Counted from the first letter of the stretch, positions 8,889 to 17,843 are shown. The stretch: 42,251 nucleotides of DNA from Candidatus Hodarchaeota archaeon (GCA_016840035.1 JAEOTC010000055.1:1-42251), one strand, 5' to 3'. Made by a program: numbers and translations. Notes: a model not told the origin generated them from the letters alone.

Positions 8889-9770
8889 TCAGGAGGCAAA
8901 AAGATCGTAAAATAATTGGATCATGGGAATCACATAACCCGTAACAAAGGCAAAAGCCATAATAAACGTGAGGGAGGCTAGTAGAAAACTTATAGCGGCA
9001 CCTGTTTGGGTTATAGCTCTGGTGAATATGAGAAAATGAATAAAAATTATAACGAATATTATCAATGTTGCAGTTGTAAGTATGTTACTAGCTTGAGAAT
9101 ATCCTCTGGAAGGTTGAAAGTAATTGATGTATAGGATCAAAGGAAGAATCACGAGATCTTTTACTATAAAAAGAGGTGCATAACTCCCCATTAATCTTAG
9201 AAAATGAAAATTACTAGTTTTTACTTGTAAGATTGAAGAGATTACATTCCCAAAGAATCCTATCGCGATTAAAATTGAACATTGAAAAATGGCACCTCCT
9301 ATATAAAGATCTGGTCGAAATGTAGCCCCTTTGGTAAATATCCAGTCAAGAAAATACGCAGATAACGCATAGGCGACACCAACAAGTACAATCAATACCA
9401 GTGCAACAAAAGAAAACGATTTACTATTCACAATACCTATTGTTGCTTCACGATTGAATTTTAAATTTGAAACTATGCGTTTTACGGTTACTTTTTCATC
9501 AGAAATTGCAAGCTCAATAGGAACGTGCTTTTCTGGTTTTTGTATTGTTGGAACGGTAATTGCTTCTTCTTGGATAATTGGTTTGATTTCTGAAACAGGA
9601 TACTGACAATAGGGACAATATTTTGGTTCGGGATCATCAATTGTATGATAGCATTGAGTACATCGAATGGGTTGAAACGTGGCTAGATTGCTTCCACAGC
9701 TGACACAAAAAAGCCAATGAGGTTTCAACTTGTACCCACAATTTTCACATAAAGTCTTAGTTTGCTCCAT
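8889..9770 (-). CDS. Double-zinc-ribbon membrane protein (possibly Yip1-like)
   Basis: The N-terminus holds two adjacent zinc ribbons, CENCG...CVSCG and CTQCY...CPYC, within about the first 75 residues: a double zinc ribbon (DZR) arrangement. A polar linker to about residue 130 follows, then four or five membrane helices up to the C-terminus. The helix pattern recalls Yip1-type proteins, but I cannot show that. The frame is open from a TTG at 9797 that overlaps the previous gene. The ATG at 9770 is preferred because GGTGG stands 8 nt before it and the zinc ribbon starts six residues later. It is translationally linked to the membrane protein upstream, and the two probably act together. Confidence 0.75.
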   Translation of the reverse strand: MEQTKTLCENCGYKLKPHWLFCVSCGSNLATFQPIRCTQCYHTIDDPEPKYCPYCQYPVSEIKPIIQEEAITVPTIQKPEKHVPIELAISDEKVTVKRIVSNLKFNREATIGIVNSKSFSFVALVLIVLVGVAYALSAYFLDWIFTKGATFRPDLYIGGAIFQCSILIAIGFFGNVISSILQVKTSNFHFLRLMGSYAPLFIVKDLVILPLILYINYFQPSRGYSQASNILTTATLIIFVIIFIHFLIFTRAITQTGAAISFLLASLTFIMAFAFVTGYVIPMIQLFYDLFAS

Positions 9771-9789
9771 TTTTCTTCCACCGAGATAC

Positions 9790-10521
9790 TCATGCAAATC
9801 CTAATGGTAAATCAATTAAAATTTTAATAATAGAAAGAAGAAGAGTAGCTACTCCAAATATTACTGATGAGAGAATAAAAGCAATGAACACTTGTTTGTT
9901 GTAATCAGGATAACTCTTTTTTACCCTAGTGATAACCCTAGGCATGAAAAAAATGATGATGAAAAGGATGAATATTAAATATAAACCCAGATCATACAGA
10001 TCTATCATTTTAGCATAATATAAACGAAAATCCCAGCGTGACTGCCAAGCATATTCAGTCCCAATGCTTGGAAGGGGTTGAAGACAATAAAGCAAACTAT
10101 AACTTAGAAAGAGAATATCTTTTAACACGGAGATCTGTGAGACTAAAGCGACATCATGTATGATAAACGATCTTCCATTTGGTATGTTGGTTTGGAGATA
10201 TTGAAAAATTAGAAGCAAGATAAGAAAAAAAGTCATTTCGAGCACAGCAAATTCTAATCCTCTCAAGATGTTCAAAGAGAGATCATTAGGTATAAATCGT
10301 AGATTTGGATAATCACCTATTATTTCACCTGGATTATTTCTCATGGCATTAAAAGCGGCATGATACATACCACGTATTCCAGCGAAAAAACCAGTAACAG
10401 CAATTGAAATAATGAAGAAAAGAAGGGTTTTCTGGGGTTTGATTTCTTCATCAATTTCTCGATTTAATGCAGTAAAAATAAAATAATTCTTCAACGGTAC
10501 TACTTTGGTTTTTATTCCCAT
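9790..10521 (-). CDS. Multi-pass membrane protein, function unknown
   Basis: This 243-residue protein has no recognisable catalytic motif. It has five likely membrane helices (about residues 32-50, 90-110, 130-150, 180-200 and 212-238). The loop between the first two is polar, and the N-terminus of about 30 residues is charged and probably cytoplasmic. The size and helix spacing resemble the membrane part of the double-zinc-ribbon protein encoded just downstream, so the two may be diverged relatives; this is an impression from reading both. The stop lies about 20 nt before the preferred start of the next gene, which implies one transcript. Confidence 0.65.
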   Translation of the reverse strand: MGIKTKVVPLKNYFIFTALNREIDEEIKPQKTLLFFIISIAVTGFFAGIRGMYHAAFNAMRNNPGEIIGDYPNLRFIPNDLSLNILRGLEFAVLEMTFFLILLLIFQYLQTNIPNGRSFIIHDVALVSQISVLKDILFLSYSLLYCLQPLPSIGTEYAWQSRWDFRLYYAKMIDLYDLGLYLIFILFIIIFFMPRVITRVKKSYPDYNKQVFIAFILSSVIFGVATLLLSIIKILIDLPLGFA

Positions 10522-10734
10522 TCTTAATACCCAGATCCCATCTTTTGAAAATGCAATGAAATTTCGTAACTACTGCACTTCTGACATTCAAAAAGATTAA
10601 CATAACAATTGTTCAAGGACCTCTTCAATCTCCTCCCTTTTTCTTTTTATGATTATACCTCTAAACATTTTTAAAGAATTGAATTGTACTTACTTGTTTA
10701 TTCATGAGTGTCATAAGACGAGGAAGAATGAAAA

Positions 10735-11652
10735 TTGCCGATTGCGAAATTAAGGGATGGAATCGAAATTGATTATCGGTTCGAGAAGATTAATGAGGAT
10801 AAACCGCCTGTTATTTTTATCAATGGTTCAATTTTTAATTATCGACAATGGTTAGGTACCTATATCCCAGCATTTCGTGATTTCACCCAGAATCAATACT
10901 CATATATCCTGTATGATTATCAAGGAATTGGAAACTCCTCTCCTAAAACGGAACAATTTACCCTTCAAGGACTTGCTGATGAGCTACTACAATTACTTGA
11001 TTTTTTAAATATCGATAAGCTTCATTTATTTGGGGTTAGTAAAGGCTCTTTGGTAGGGCAAATCTTTACAGGTTTACATCCAGATAGAGTAGTAAGCTTA
11101 GCTGGATATGGTATAGTGAATCTGGTTAGTCCCAAAGCTAGGGAAGGACATAATCTGTTTACTAATCGTTTAAACGACCTTATGACTTTAGAGGATATTC
11201 TGGATGAGGACATCACTTCATCTAATTTCAAGAGGATTGTTCGTACAGTATATGTTCCAGCCATATTTGGAAAAAAGTATCCTGATTTAAACCTAAAAGA
11301 AAAATTTATTAGCTGGATTCTCCAGCGACGTACTTCTTCTCTTTTAGTTGGAACACCAGTACGAACACTCGAGTTGCTTTTCAGGTATTATTCCCAGGAG
11401 ATAGAAAAAGAAGTTGGTTTTTATGCTTCCTGCCTTAAATTGATCGGTATGAAGCCTGTATTACTTCTGAATGGCACTCAAGACGCAACTACTCCAATTG
11501 AACTAGCACGTGATTTGGTACCAAGATTAGCGAATGCAAAGTTAATTGAGTTTGATGGGTTTGAGCATGTAAGTCCAAATCTAAAGAAAAAGCAAGCAAG
11601 AGCTATTATGACGGCATATTCAAGCTTTTTATCAGATTTGGAAAGTAAATAA
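10735..11652 (+). CDS. Alpha/beta hydrolase
   Basis: The 305-residue protein is a standard alpha/beta hydrolase. The nucleophile elbow is FGVSKGS with Ser102, the acid is likely Asp250 in NGTQDATTP, and the base is His278 in FEHVSP. The oxyanion region is INGSIFNYRQW (about 29-39), and YDYQGIGNS (60-68) is the usual strand before the first cap residues. Substrates of the family include esters, lactones and haloalkanes; none can be chosen here. It starts with TTG: the only nearby ATG (10728) is out of frame and soon hits a stop, while TTG at 10735 has GAGGAAG about 10 nt upstream and gives a normal N-terminus. It stands alone, downstream of a divergent membrane-protein operon. Confidence 0.9.
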   Translation: MPIAKLRDGIEIDYRFEKINEDKPPVIFINGSIFNYRQWLGTYIPAFRDFTQNQYSYILYDYQGIGNSSPKTEQFTLQGLADELLQLLDFLNIDKLHLFGVSKGSLVGQIFTGLHPDRVVSLAGYGIVNLVSPKAREGHNLFTNRLNDLMTLEDILDEDITSSNFKRIVRTVYVPAIFGKKYPDLNLKEKFISWILQRRTSSLLVGTPVRTLELLFRYYSQEIEKEVGFYASCLKLIGMKPVLLLNGTQDATTPIELARDLVPRLANAKLIEFDGFEHVSPNLKKKQARAIMTAYSSFLSDLESK

Positions 11653-11765
11653 GGAATGTAGCTTAGAAATCAAAGATCTAATCTACTATTTACAAATTAC
11701 TAAAGATCCACCTCTAACTAGAGTAGTCAATTCAATGCTTCTTTCTTTCAGAGAATGTTGAGGGT

Positions 11766-12167
11766 TTAGTATTCCTGTGTACTCATGATTTTGAGTAACT
11801 GTTCTGGTGGAATTACATTTAGTAAGGCAGCAGCTTTCTTAACACTATTAACACGTGACCATCTAACATATGCAACAAATATATTGATACAACCAAATAC
11901 AAGGCATATAAGTGCACCAATAACATGGTCCATGGCAGCATAAACTCCAGCAAGTACTGCGGGAAGGAAACCTATAAGAAATCCTTCAACTACATTAAAA
12001 AACATAGGAAAAACAAGTATTATTACCACCATGCTTTCTGAAGATTCTATCGGTCCATTCAGAAAGAAATAAATACCGAATAGGAGAAATAATATTCCCA
12101 TTATAAATTCTACAATAATCAAATACTTCTGTCTCATGGCCAATGGGCCACCTCTATACCCTGGCAT
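11766..12167 (-). CDS. Small membrane protein, function unknown
   Basis: The 133-residue product has three or four hydrophobic helices (about 15-37, 45-75 and 82-104) and a short cytoplasmic tail that includes NVIPPEQLLKIM. No family is recognised. It is the last gene of a tight three-gene operon. The ATG is 3 bp after the previous stop and is served by an AAGGAG inside the end of that gene. All three products are small membrane proteins, so a shared membrane complex is plausible but unproven. Confidence 0.65.
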   Translation of the reverse strand: MPGYRGGPLAMRQKYLIIVEFIMGILFLLFGIYFFLNGPIESSESMVVIILVFPMFFNVVEGFLIGFLPAVLAGVYAAMDHVIGALICLVFGCINIFVAYVRWSRVNSVKKAAALLNVIPPEQLLKIMSTQEY

Positions 12168-12170
12168 AAT

Positions 12171-12392
12171 TCATGACTCTCCTTTGGTTAAAAAACTTCC
12201 GCATTCTTCACAATGGTACGCTTTGGTATACCCTATTGGGAGAGGGATAACCAAAAGTAATGCTATACGTAGTAAATGTGTTGCGCTACTAGCGGTATAA
12301 CATCTACACTCGGGACAATTAATAATTTCTGGTTTAAGAGATTTCCAAACCATAAATGAAAGGGTTCCTAATGCTACAGCCATAATCAACAC
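12171..12392 (-). CDS. Small membrane protein with split zinc-binding cysteines
   Basis: This 73-residue protein starts with a hydrophobic helix, then CPECRCYT, then a second helix (about 35-52), and ends with HCEECGSFL. The two CxxC pairs lie on either side of the second helix rather than in one loop. They can only form a single zinc site if that segment is a re-entrant or amphipathic loop, so the arrangement is unusual. The frame begins GTG at 12392; an ATG at 12383 is an alternative. It is the middle gene of the three-gene operon. Confidence 0.6.
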   Translation of the reverse strand: MLIMAVALGTLSFMVWKSLKPEIINCPECRCYTASSATHLLRIALLLVIPLPIGYTKAYHCEECGSFLTKGES

Positions 12393-12405
12393 TTCTTTTT
12401 TTTCT

Positions 12406-12669
12406 TCAATTCATTCCTTTTGTTTTTCGTTCTTCGGCTTGTTTCTTAAAGTTCCTCAAGCTAGATGGAAAAACAACAATAAAAAGTATAAAAGCACCTA
12501 ATATCGGCGGAATAGGGGATGATCCCATTCCTTGCTCAAGAAATATATTTTCTATAACCGTCAAGGCGATAAATAACACAGTTGCGCCTGCAAGAGAGAT
12601 TATCAGAGGCAATCCATAAATAAACCATGTAGGGGTTTCTACAGTTTCTTTCTCCATTCTTTCAGTCAC
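12406..12669 (-). CDS. Two-helix membrane protein, function unknown
   Basis: This is an 87-residue protein with an acidic N-terminus, membrane helices at about 16-42 and 53-69, and a lysine/arginine-rich cytoplasmic tail. No family is recognised. The GTG start at 12669 is preferred over the ATG at 12657 because a strong GAGGTGG ribosome binding site ends 4 nt before it. It leads the operon 12669-11766; the gap to the next gene is 13 bp. Confidence 0.6.
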   Translation of the reverse strand: MTERMEKETVETPTWFIYGLPLIISLAGATVLFIALTVIENIFLEQGMGSSPIPPILGAFILFIVVFPSSLRNFKKQAEERKTKGMN

Positions 12670-12786
12670 ACTACCACCTCATAAAGATAATAACGATAGT
12701 TTAACCTGCTTGTCATAATCTGAAGCTTTTATATTTTTTGACTAAGAAAAATTGGGAGACCCATATCAAAAAAAGATATTAAACTT

Positions 12787-13773
12787 TTAACAGAACGCTT
12801 GAGAAAAATTAAATATGGAGGGACCCCCACCAGAGTGGAGAAAAAGAACCACTTCTTCATTAGAAAATTTTTGTGATTTAATCATATCAAACAAGCCCAC
12901 CATTGCTTTTCCATTGTATACTGGATCGAGGAATATCCCTTCTAATTGGGCTACTAATCTCACCGTATCGACCATTTCTTTACTTGCTATACCATATCCA
13001 GGTCCTTCATACCCAGTAACTACCTCTATAGGAATTCGATTTAATGCATTCATCACATTAAACATAAATCCGAACTCCTTTAAGATTTCTCTAGTTTCAA
13101 TCTTGAGATAATCAGCATTTACTCCGCCTGTAATAGAAATTATATTTGTACTCGGGTAATAAAACTCTTTTCCTATCAACATGCCAGCTTGAGTACCACT
13201 ACTACCTGCAGCGTGGACAAAATAGTCGAAATTTACATCCAACTCTTCAGCTTGTCCTTTTATCTCCGCTATGCAGTTGATATAACCCAATGCACCAAGA
13301 GCATTTGATCCTCCAGTAGGAATAATATATGGTTTTCTACCACTAGACTTCAGTTCTTCTTCCCTTTCTCTCATAAGATCCTTTCTTTTCTGTGAATCGT
13401 CAACTAAATGAATAGAAACTTCAAGAATTTTAAATAATAATAAATTTCCAGTAATATTCGAAGGTTCTTCTCCTGATAGGACCAGTTCACAATCAATTCC
13501 GAGCTTTGCTGCACAGGCTGCAGTTTGAAGACAATGATTGGAATTAATAGCTCCTTCCGTGATGATTATATCTGCACCCTTTTGAACAGCATCAGCTAGT
13601 AAATATTCCAGCTTTCGATTCTTATTTCCCCCAAATGCTACCCCGGTTAGATCATCTCGCTTCATATAGATACAAGGCCCATCTAAATGGTTTGAAAGCC
13701 GATTTAATGAAATGATCGGAGTTGGTAATAAGCATAAATCAATTTTTGACATACTATGCAGATCAAATGGCAC
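12787..13773 (-). CDS. D-cysteine desulfhydrase / ACC deaminase family PLP enzyme
   Basis: The protein is a fold-type II pyridoxal-phosphate enzyme of the D-cysteine desulfhydrase/1-aminocyclopropane-1-carboxylate deaminase family. Landmarks are LPTPI near the N-terminus, MKRDDLTG, then FGGNKNRKLEYL with the PLP lysine, GAINSNHCLQTAA, the phosphate-binding PTGGSNALGALG loop, and a C-terminal HSGGGPS. D-cysteine desulfhydrase gives pyruvate, ammonia and sulfide, whereas the deaminase gives 2-oxobutyrate; the residues seen do not separate the two. The frame is open from TTG at 13785. GTG at 13773 is preferred, with GGAG 6 nt upstream, and ATG at 13752 is also possible. It lies 83 bp from the exporter gene on the same strand. 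Confidence 0.88.
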   Translation of the reverse strand: MPFDLHSMSKIDLCLLPTPIISLNRLSNHLDGPCIYMKRDDLTGVAFGGNKNRKLEYLLADAVQKGADIIITEGAINSNHCLQTAACAAKLGIDCELVLSGEEPSNITGNLLLFKILEVSIHLVDDSQKRKDLMREREEELKSSGRKPYIIPTGGSNALGALGYINCIAEIKGQAEELDVNFDYFVHAAGSSGTQAGMLIGKEFYYPSTNIISITGGVNADYLKIETREILKEFGFMFNVMNALNRIPIEVVTGYEGPGYGIASKEMVDTVRLVAQLEGIFLDPVYNGKAMVGLFDMIKSQKFSNEEVVLFLHSGGGPSIFNFSQAFC

Positions 13774-13856
13774 TATTCTCTCCAAGATAATTAATGAGGA
13801 GAGGATATAACAATCTTCTTTTTGTACCTCTTGTTCTCATACTGCAATAATTCAGT

Positions 13857-15062
13857 CTAATCTGGAGTGCTTTGGTACTTTTGACTCAAACTAGGTTTCT
13901 TCCAACGATTTGAAAAGAAAATGATTACCGAAGGAAGAAATATTATCACAGCGAAGAGACCTAATGATCCTGGAAATACAACCTCAATAAAAATGCCACC
14001 TATAACTGGTGTGAATATTTGGGAAAGACTCTGAAGAGAATCAGCCACACCCATGATTTTACCACGATTTCGAATATCAGTTTTACTGCTAATTTCACTT
14101 GTGAGAGTGGGTCTAATTATACCTGCACCTATGGAAAAGAAACCCATAATTACAAACATATACCATCCAGAAAGAACAAAGATAATTTGAGTAAAAGCTA
14201 AAACAAGAGATATTTGTCCTATAATGAAAAGTTTTTCTCTCGACATAACATTCACTAGTCTAGGAAAGAAAATCAATTGGAACAATATCCGAATCAGGCC
14301 TACAAACATAAGATATAAACCCACTGTATCAGGACCTACTTTCAATTGATATTCGGAAAATAGTGCCAAATTAGCTGTGATTAAGGAGAATGAAAGAACG
14401 AAAGACAAGAAATAAAATAGAACGAGTTGCAATGTTGGGTTCGAAAATCCCTCGACCACATCCTTAATCGGAATAAAATCGTTCCTTGAGATTTTAAATT
14501 CTTTATCGTTGGTTACTGTCTCTTCTAGTAAGAAGAAAATCATGAAGAGAGTTATTCCTGAAATACCAGCAGCTAAAAATGAGGGTATGCTATAATCGAT
14601 TGTGGCTAGATATCCTCCTAAAGCAGGACCAACGAAAAACCCAATACCAAATGCTGTACTCATGTATCCGAATGCTTTGGTTTGGGTCTTTTTATCCTCA
14701 TGTCGAATAATATCTCCTAGATATGCTCTTGAGAGAGTCATATTACTTCCTAATAAACCATCAACAACGCGGGATAGGAGTATTATAAACAAAGAATTTG
14801 CCACTCCCAATAATATAAAGCCAACTACTGTCGAAAATTGGCTAATCAATAACAATGGTTTACGACCAAATTTATCGCTTAATTTTCCAATAATAGGAGC
14901 GGAAATAAATTGACATAAAGAAAAAGAAGCGACGATAATCCCCACCGCTATTGGTGAAGCACCCAAATCCGTAGCTAGGTAGGGTAGAAAGGGTAGGATT
15001 AAGCTCCAACCAAGTACTTCAGTAAAAATTATCAAATAGATCGTTAAATATTCTTTTTTCAT
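13857..15062 (-). CDS. MFS multidrug/TetA-like efflux transporter
   Basis: The 401-residue protein has twelve predicted membrane helices with a longer central loop near residues 190-210, as in drug:proton antiporters of the major facilitator superfamily. Motif A is clear in the loop between helices 2 and 3 (GKLSDKFGRKPL, 59-70). RAYLGDI and GFFVGPALGGYL (about 148-159) fit helices 4 and 5 of the TetA/Bcr branch, where the GPALGG element is motif C of antiporters. It most likely exports small molecules from the cytoplasm. The substrate is not predictable. It is the upstream member of a possible pair with the PLP enzyme gene. Confidence 0.9.
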   Translation of the reverse strand: MKKEYLTIYLIIFTEVLGWSLILPFLPYLATDLGASPIAVGIIVASFSLCQFISAPIIGKLSDKFGRKPLLLISQFSTVVGFILLGVANSLFIILLSRVVDGLLGSNMTLSRAYLGDIIRHEDKKTQTKAFGYMSTAFGIGFFVGPALGGYLATIDYSIPSFLAAGISGITLFMIFFLLEETVTNDKEFKISRNDFIPIKDVVEGFSNPTLQLVLFYFLSFVLSFSLITANLALFSEYQLKVGPDTVGLYLMFVGLIRILFQLIFFPRLVNVMSREKLFIIGQISLVLAFTQIIFVLSGWYMFVIMGFFSIGAGIIRPTLTSEISSKTDIRNRGKIMGVADSLQSLSQIFTPVIGGIFIEVVFPGSLGLFAVIIFLPSVIIFFSNRWKKPSLSQKYQSTPD

Positions 15063-15273
15063 TGGATTGACCGTTTCAGTGTTAATTAACTAGAAGATAG
15101 GACTTTGAAAACTGTGAAATTCTCTTGCCATCAAGATTAGCAATTCTAGAGATTAGGAAAAAATGTTTTGAACTTGTTCTCCTCTATGCAGAATCGGCAG
15201 ATAGCCCATTAATAGTAGTAATTTCAGGATTAAATTCAATCAAAAGCTTTGAATTTTATGTTGTATCCAATTT

Positions 15274-15326
15274 TGATTATATAACTAAAGTTAGAATAAC
15301 TAAAGCTAAAAATAATACTGGTGGAT
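15274..15326 (+). promoter_or_regulatory. icd promoter region with a 15-bp tandem repeat and GGTGG ribosome binding site
   Basis: A TATA-like GATTATATAA (about 15275-15284) is followed by TAACTAAAGTTAGAA (15282-15296) and TAACTAAAGCTAAAA (15297-15311), two direct copies differing at two positions. GGTGG (15320-15324) then gives a ribosome binding site just before the ATG at 15328. The repeat would lie around the transcription start, a typical place for an archaeal repressor, or within the leader. Confidence 0.4.
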
Positions 15327-15327
15327 A

Positions 15328-16530
15328 ATGTTGACCGAAGAACAAGTTAAGAAAGCAACTGCACACTTTGAGAACTTAGTTCGAGAACAACTCGAACGAG
15401 TAGAGAGAATGAAGAAAGAACCTGATTGGACAGATTTTTCGAGTCTTGATAAAATCATCATCGGAGCCTGTAGTGGAGATGGTATTGGACCAGCTATCAC
15501 TGAAGCTGCGATTATCGTCCTTAACTTTTTACTCGACTCTGAAATTAAGTCGGGAAAAGTTGAGATTAGAAAAATTGATGGATTAACAATAGAGAATCGA
15601 GTAAAAGTAATGAAAGCTATACCTGATGATGTTCTTGCTGAATTAAAAGAGTGTCATACAATATTGAAAGGTCCAACCACTACTCCTTGGAAAGGAAACA
15701 AATATGGCTGGCCTAATATTGAAAGTGCTAATGTATCGATGCGACGTGAATTAGATCTCTTCGCAAATGTTCGTCCAGTTCGTGTTCCAGAGAAAAACAT
15801 TGATTGGATGTTTTACCGGGAAAATACTGAAGGAGCATATGTTTTGGGAAGTAAAGGAGTAGATGTATCAGAAGATCTCGCAGTTGACTTCAAAGTAATC
15901 ACAAATCAAGGTTCAGATCGGATTATTCGTGCTGCATTTGAGTATGCTAGCAAGAATAATATCAACAAAGTAACGGTAGTAACCAAGGCCAATGTTGTTA
16001 AGCGCACTGATGGTAAATTTCTAGCCATAGCTGAACAAGTAGCAAAGGATTATCCTCAAGTTGAATGGGATGATTGGTATATTGATATTATGACAGCTAA
16101 GCTTATCGATCCAGCTCGTCAGAGTTCATTCCGTGTTATTACTGCGCCAAACCTCTACGGAGATATAATAACAGATGAGGCTGCACAGATTCAAGGCGGT
16201 CTAGGTACTGCTGGAGCAGCAAATATCGGTAAGCGATATTCTATGTTTGAAGCAGTTCATGGTAGCGCTCTTAAGATGGTAGACGAGGGTCGTGAAAAAT
16301 ATGCTGACCCTACGAGTATGATTAAAGCAGCATCTATGCTCTTGAATCACATTGGCTTTACTGAGAAAGCAGCAATGTTGGATAAAGCCATTGAAGTCTG
16401 TTCTCAGTATGAAAAGAAACTAGTCATCACAGGCCGTGATACTGGGGCAACTGGTGAAGAAATGGCCAATTATATCATTGAAACTATAAAATCACCTGAT
16501 CTTGAACAAAAATGGCAAGGTTATCAATAA
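15328..16530 (+). CDS. icd: Isocitrate dehydrogenase (isocitrate/isopropylmalate dehydrogenase family)
   Basis: The 400-residue protein has the beta-decarboxylating dehydrogenase landmarks: SGDGIGP (49-55), the substrate loop with Ser133 and Asn135 in IESANVSMRRELDLFANVRP, YRENTEG (163-169), the lysine/asparagine segment TVVTKANVVKRTDG, and the cofactor loop starting HGSALKM. The Ser-x-Asn loop with two arginines marks an isocitrate enzyme rather than isopropylmalate dehydrogenase. It interconverts isocitrate and 2-oxoglutarate + CO2. NAD or NADP use is not decided by what I can see. An N-terminal extension of about 40 charged residues precedes the fold. With ATP citrate lyase, aconitase and KOR it completes one arm of the cycle within this window. 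Confidence 0.9.
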   Translation: MLTEEQVKKATAHFENLVREQLERVERMKKEPDWTDFSSLDKIIIGACSGDGIGPAITEAAIIVLNFLLDSEIKSGKVEIRKIDGLTIENRVKVMKAIPDDVLAELKECHTILKGPTTTPWKGNKYGWPNIESANVSMRRELDLFANVRPVRVPEKNIDWMFYRENTEGAYVLGSKGVDVSEDLAVDFKVITNQGSDRIIRAAFEYASKNNINKVTVVTKANVVKRTDGKFLAIAEQVAKDYPQVEWDDWYIDIMTAKLIDPARQSSFRVITAPNLYGDIITDEAAQIQGGLGTAGAANIGKRYSMFEAVHGSALKMVDEGREKYADPTSMIKAASMLLNHIGFTEKAAMLDKAIEVCSQYEKKLVITGRDTGATGEEMANYIIETIKSPDLEQKWQGYQ

Positions 16531-16546
16531 TTTAGGATATCCTTCC

Positions 16547-16561
16547 TCTCCCCTTTTTTCT
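16547..16561 (+). terminator. T-run terminator after icd
   Basis: A pyrimidine-rich stretch with six T in a row (16554-16559) lies 24 nt after the icd stop and before the next start at 16578. No hairpin is seen. Confidence 0.35.
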
Positions 16562-16577
16562 CTGGAATATTGTCAGG

Positions 16578-16988
16578 ATGTTCACCAACGTAATTTTTGA
16601 AGCTGGGCTTATCACCGAAGGTTTTTCGATTTTAAGAAAGCAGTTTATGAATCCTGATGACTTATCAGTAAACCCTATTCTTGTAGGTGAAATTCTATCA
16701 TCCATTCAAGGCTTAATTCCATCCGCTAGTGATCGTATTCCAAATGTTCTTGAAATTGAACAATTTATTATCCTTCTTCGGAGTTTTGAGTGTGGAAGCA
16801 ATAATACCAAGTTTTTACTTTATACAATTTGTCGTGCAAGCACCCAAAAGCTTCATGAAACCTTATCTGGGCTAGCTACAGACCTACAGTTATTTGATAA
16901 TATTCTCCTTAACTGGAATGTTGATACTGAATCTCTACGCAATCTTTATCCCATCTTTGAAGAAGCATTTTTACCTTTCAATGTCTAA
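16578..16988 (+). CDS. Small protein, possibly longin-like, function unknown
   Basis: The 136-residue acidic protein has no membrane segment. Its pattern recalls the small longin-like proteins that archaea encode near GTPases. It starts with a hydrophobic strand and turn (VIFEAGLI), then a helix ILVGEILSSIQGL, a few strands (FIILLRSF, KFLLYTICR), and an amphipathic C-terminal helix where W918-type packing is replaced by LLNWNVD. This reading rests on secondary-structure rhythm, not on a motif, so it is weak. It follows icd by 47 bp with a T-run between, so co-transcription is uncertain. No GTPase gene lies nearby. Confidence 0.6.
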   Translation: MFTNVIFEAGLITEGFSILRKQFMNPDDLSVNPILVGEILSSIQGLIPSASDRIPNVLEIEQFIILLRSFECGSNNTKFLLYTICRASTQKLHETLSGLATDLQLFDNILLNWNVDTESLRNLYPIFEEAFLPFNV

Positions 16989-17036
16989 TCCATTTTTCTC
17001 ACAAAAATTATCTCGCTAACGTGTGTCAAACTGTTT

Positions 17037-17843
17037 TCAGGAGTTTGGATCAATATGAAGATAGTGTTGTAAATAATGGTGAAAACTCTCTACAATCCCA
17101 GCATCGATATCCTTAGAAGATTTCGCTAACAATTCTTTTCCAAAGTCAGCTCCTACTTCAAATTCAAGGAGTACAGATTGTCCATTCTCAATCCGACCAT
17201 ATATTATATCTTTAACCTGAGCGGACTTTGTAGGAACGATATTATTGTACCATATTTGGATAAACTCCATACTAAAAGGTAATCCTTCAGTGATAAGAAG
17301 ATTCACCTCATCTTTCGGTCCGATTAAATGTACAAAATCGGATAGGATTTTCGCATAGTAAGTAGTAATGGATTCAGGAGATCTAAGCTTATGTGAGAGA
17401 AAATTGAGCATATAGTAATCTATCCTAGCTTTTTTACATACTTTCTTCATCTGAGAGTGGAGACTATCCTTAAAATCCCCACAATATTCATCATAACTAT
17501 CAGTCAGCAAAGCAATAATTACCTGGTCTTTTTTACCAAATTTCTTTAGAAAATTCTGTGCAAACGTCACTGGGAGATAATTAATTTTATTCCCGATTTT
17601 TACAATATCATAATGACCAAACAGGATAAGAGAGACCTTCCTTGGTTTTCGTTTCTGTTTCTCCTGCTCCACTGCTGCTTGGTAAAGTACGGGATAATTT
17701 CGATCCTGCATGATATTACTCATACAATTCATACAGAAATTTCCCGAACCCCTTGAAGATCGTCCACTCATTAAACCACCTGATACTACAGTGCCTGTAC
17801 TTCTTATATTCGATTCTCTTCCGCAAATTTCACATTTTGTCAA
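17037..17843 (-). CDS. Zinc-finger protein of unknown function
   Basis: The 268-residue protein opens with a four-cysteine zinc finger: Cys4 and Cys7, then a glycine/serine-rich loop, then Cys37 and Cys40. A basic linker leads to a soluble alpha/beta domain (about 65-225) with strands such as KVSLILFGHYD, QVIIALLTDSYD and NLLITEGLPF. The strand order and the DSYDEYCGDF and LITEGLP loops suggest a Rossmann-like or HUP-like nucleotide-binding fold (the adenine nucleotide alpha hydrolase group shares such a shape). I see no PP-loop or HIGH motif, so no activity is assigned. It converges on the gene before it and stands alone. Confidence 0.65.
   Translation of the reverse strand: MTKCEICGRESNIRSTGTVVSGGLMSGRSSRGSGNFCMNCMSNIMQDRNYPVLYQAAVEQEKQKRKPRKVSLILFGHYDIVKIGNKINYLPVTFAQNFLKKFGKKDQVIIALLTDSYDEYCGDFKDSLHSQMKKVCKKARIDYYMLNFLSHKLRSPESITTYYAKILSDFVHLIGPKDEVNLLITEGLPFSMEFIQIWYNNIVPTKSAQVKDIIYGRIENGQSVLLEFEVGADFGKELLAKSSKDIDAGIVESFHHYLQHYLHIDPNS

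Noticed and set aside
10604..10613. AACAATTGTT palindrome upstream of the alpha/beta hydrolase
   Set aside because: A 10-bp AT-rich palindrome is expected by chance in this composition, and it is far (about 60 nt) from the likely TATA box.
15125..15328. Open frame of 67 codons just before icd, overlapping its ATG
   Set aside because: It starts with TTG without a ribosome binding site and contains the TATA box and the tandem repeat of the icd promoter. The protein resembles no family.
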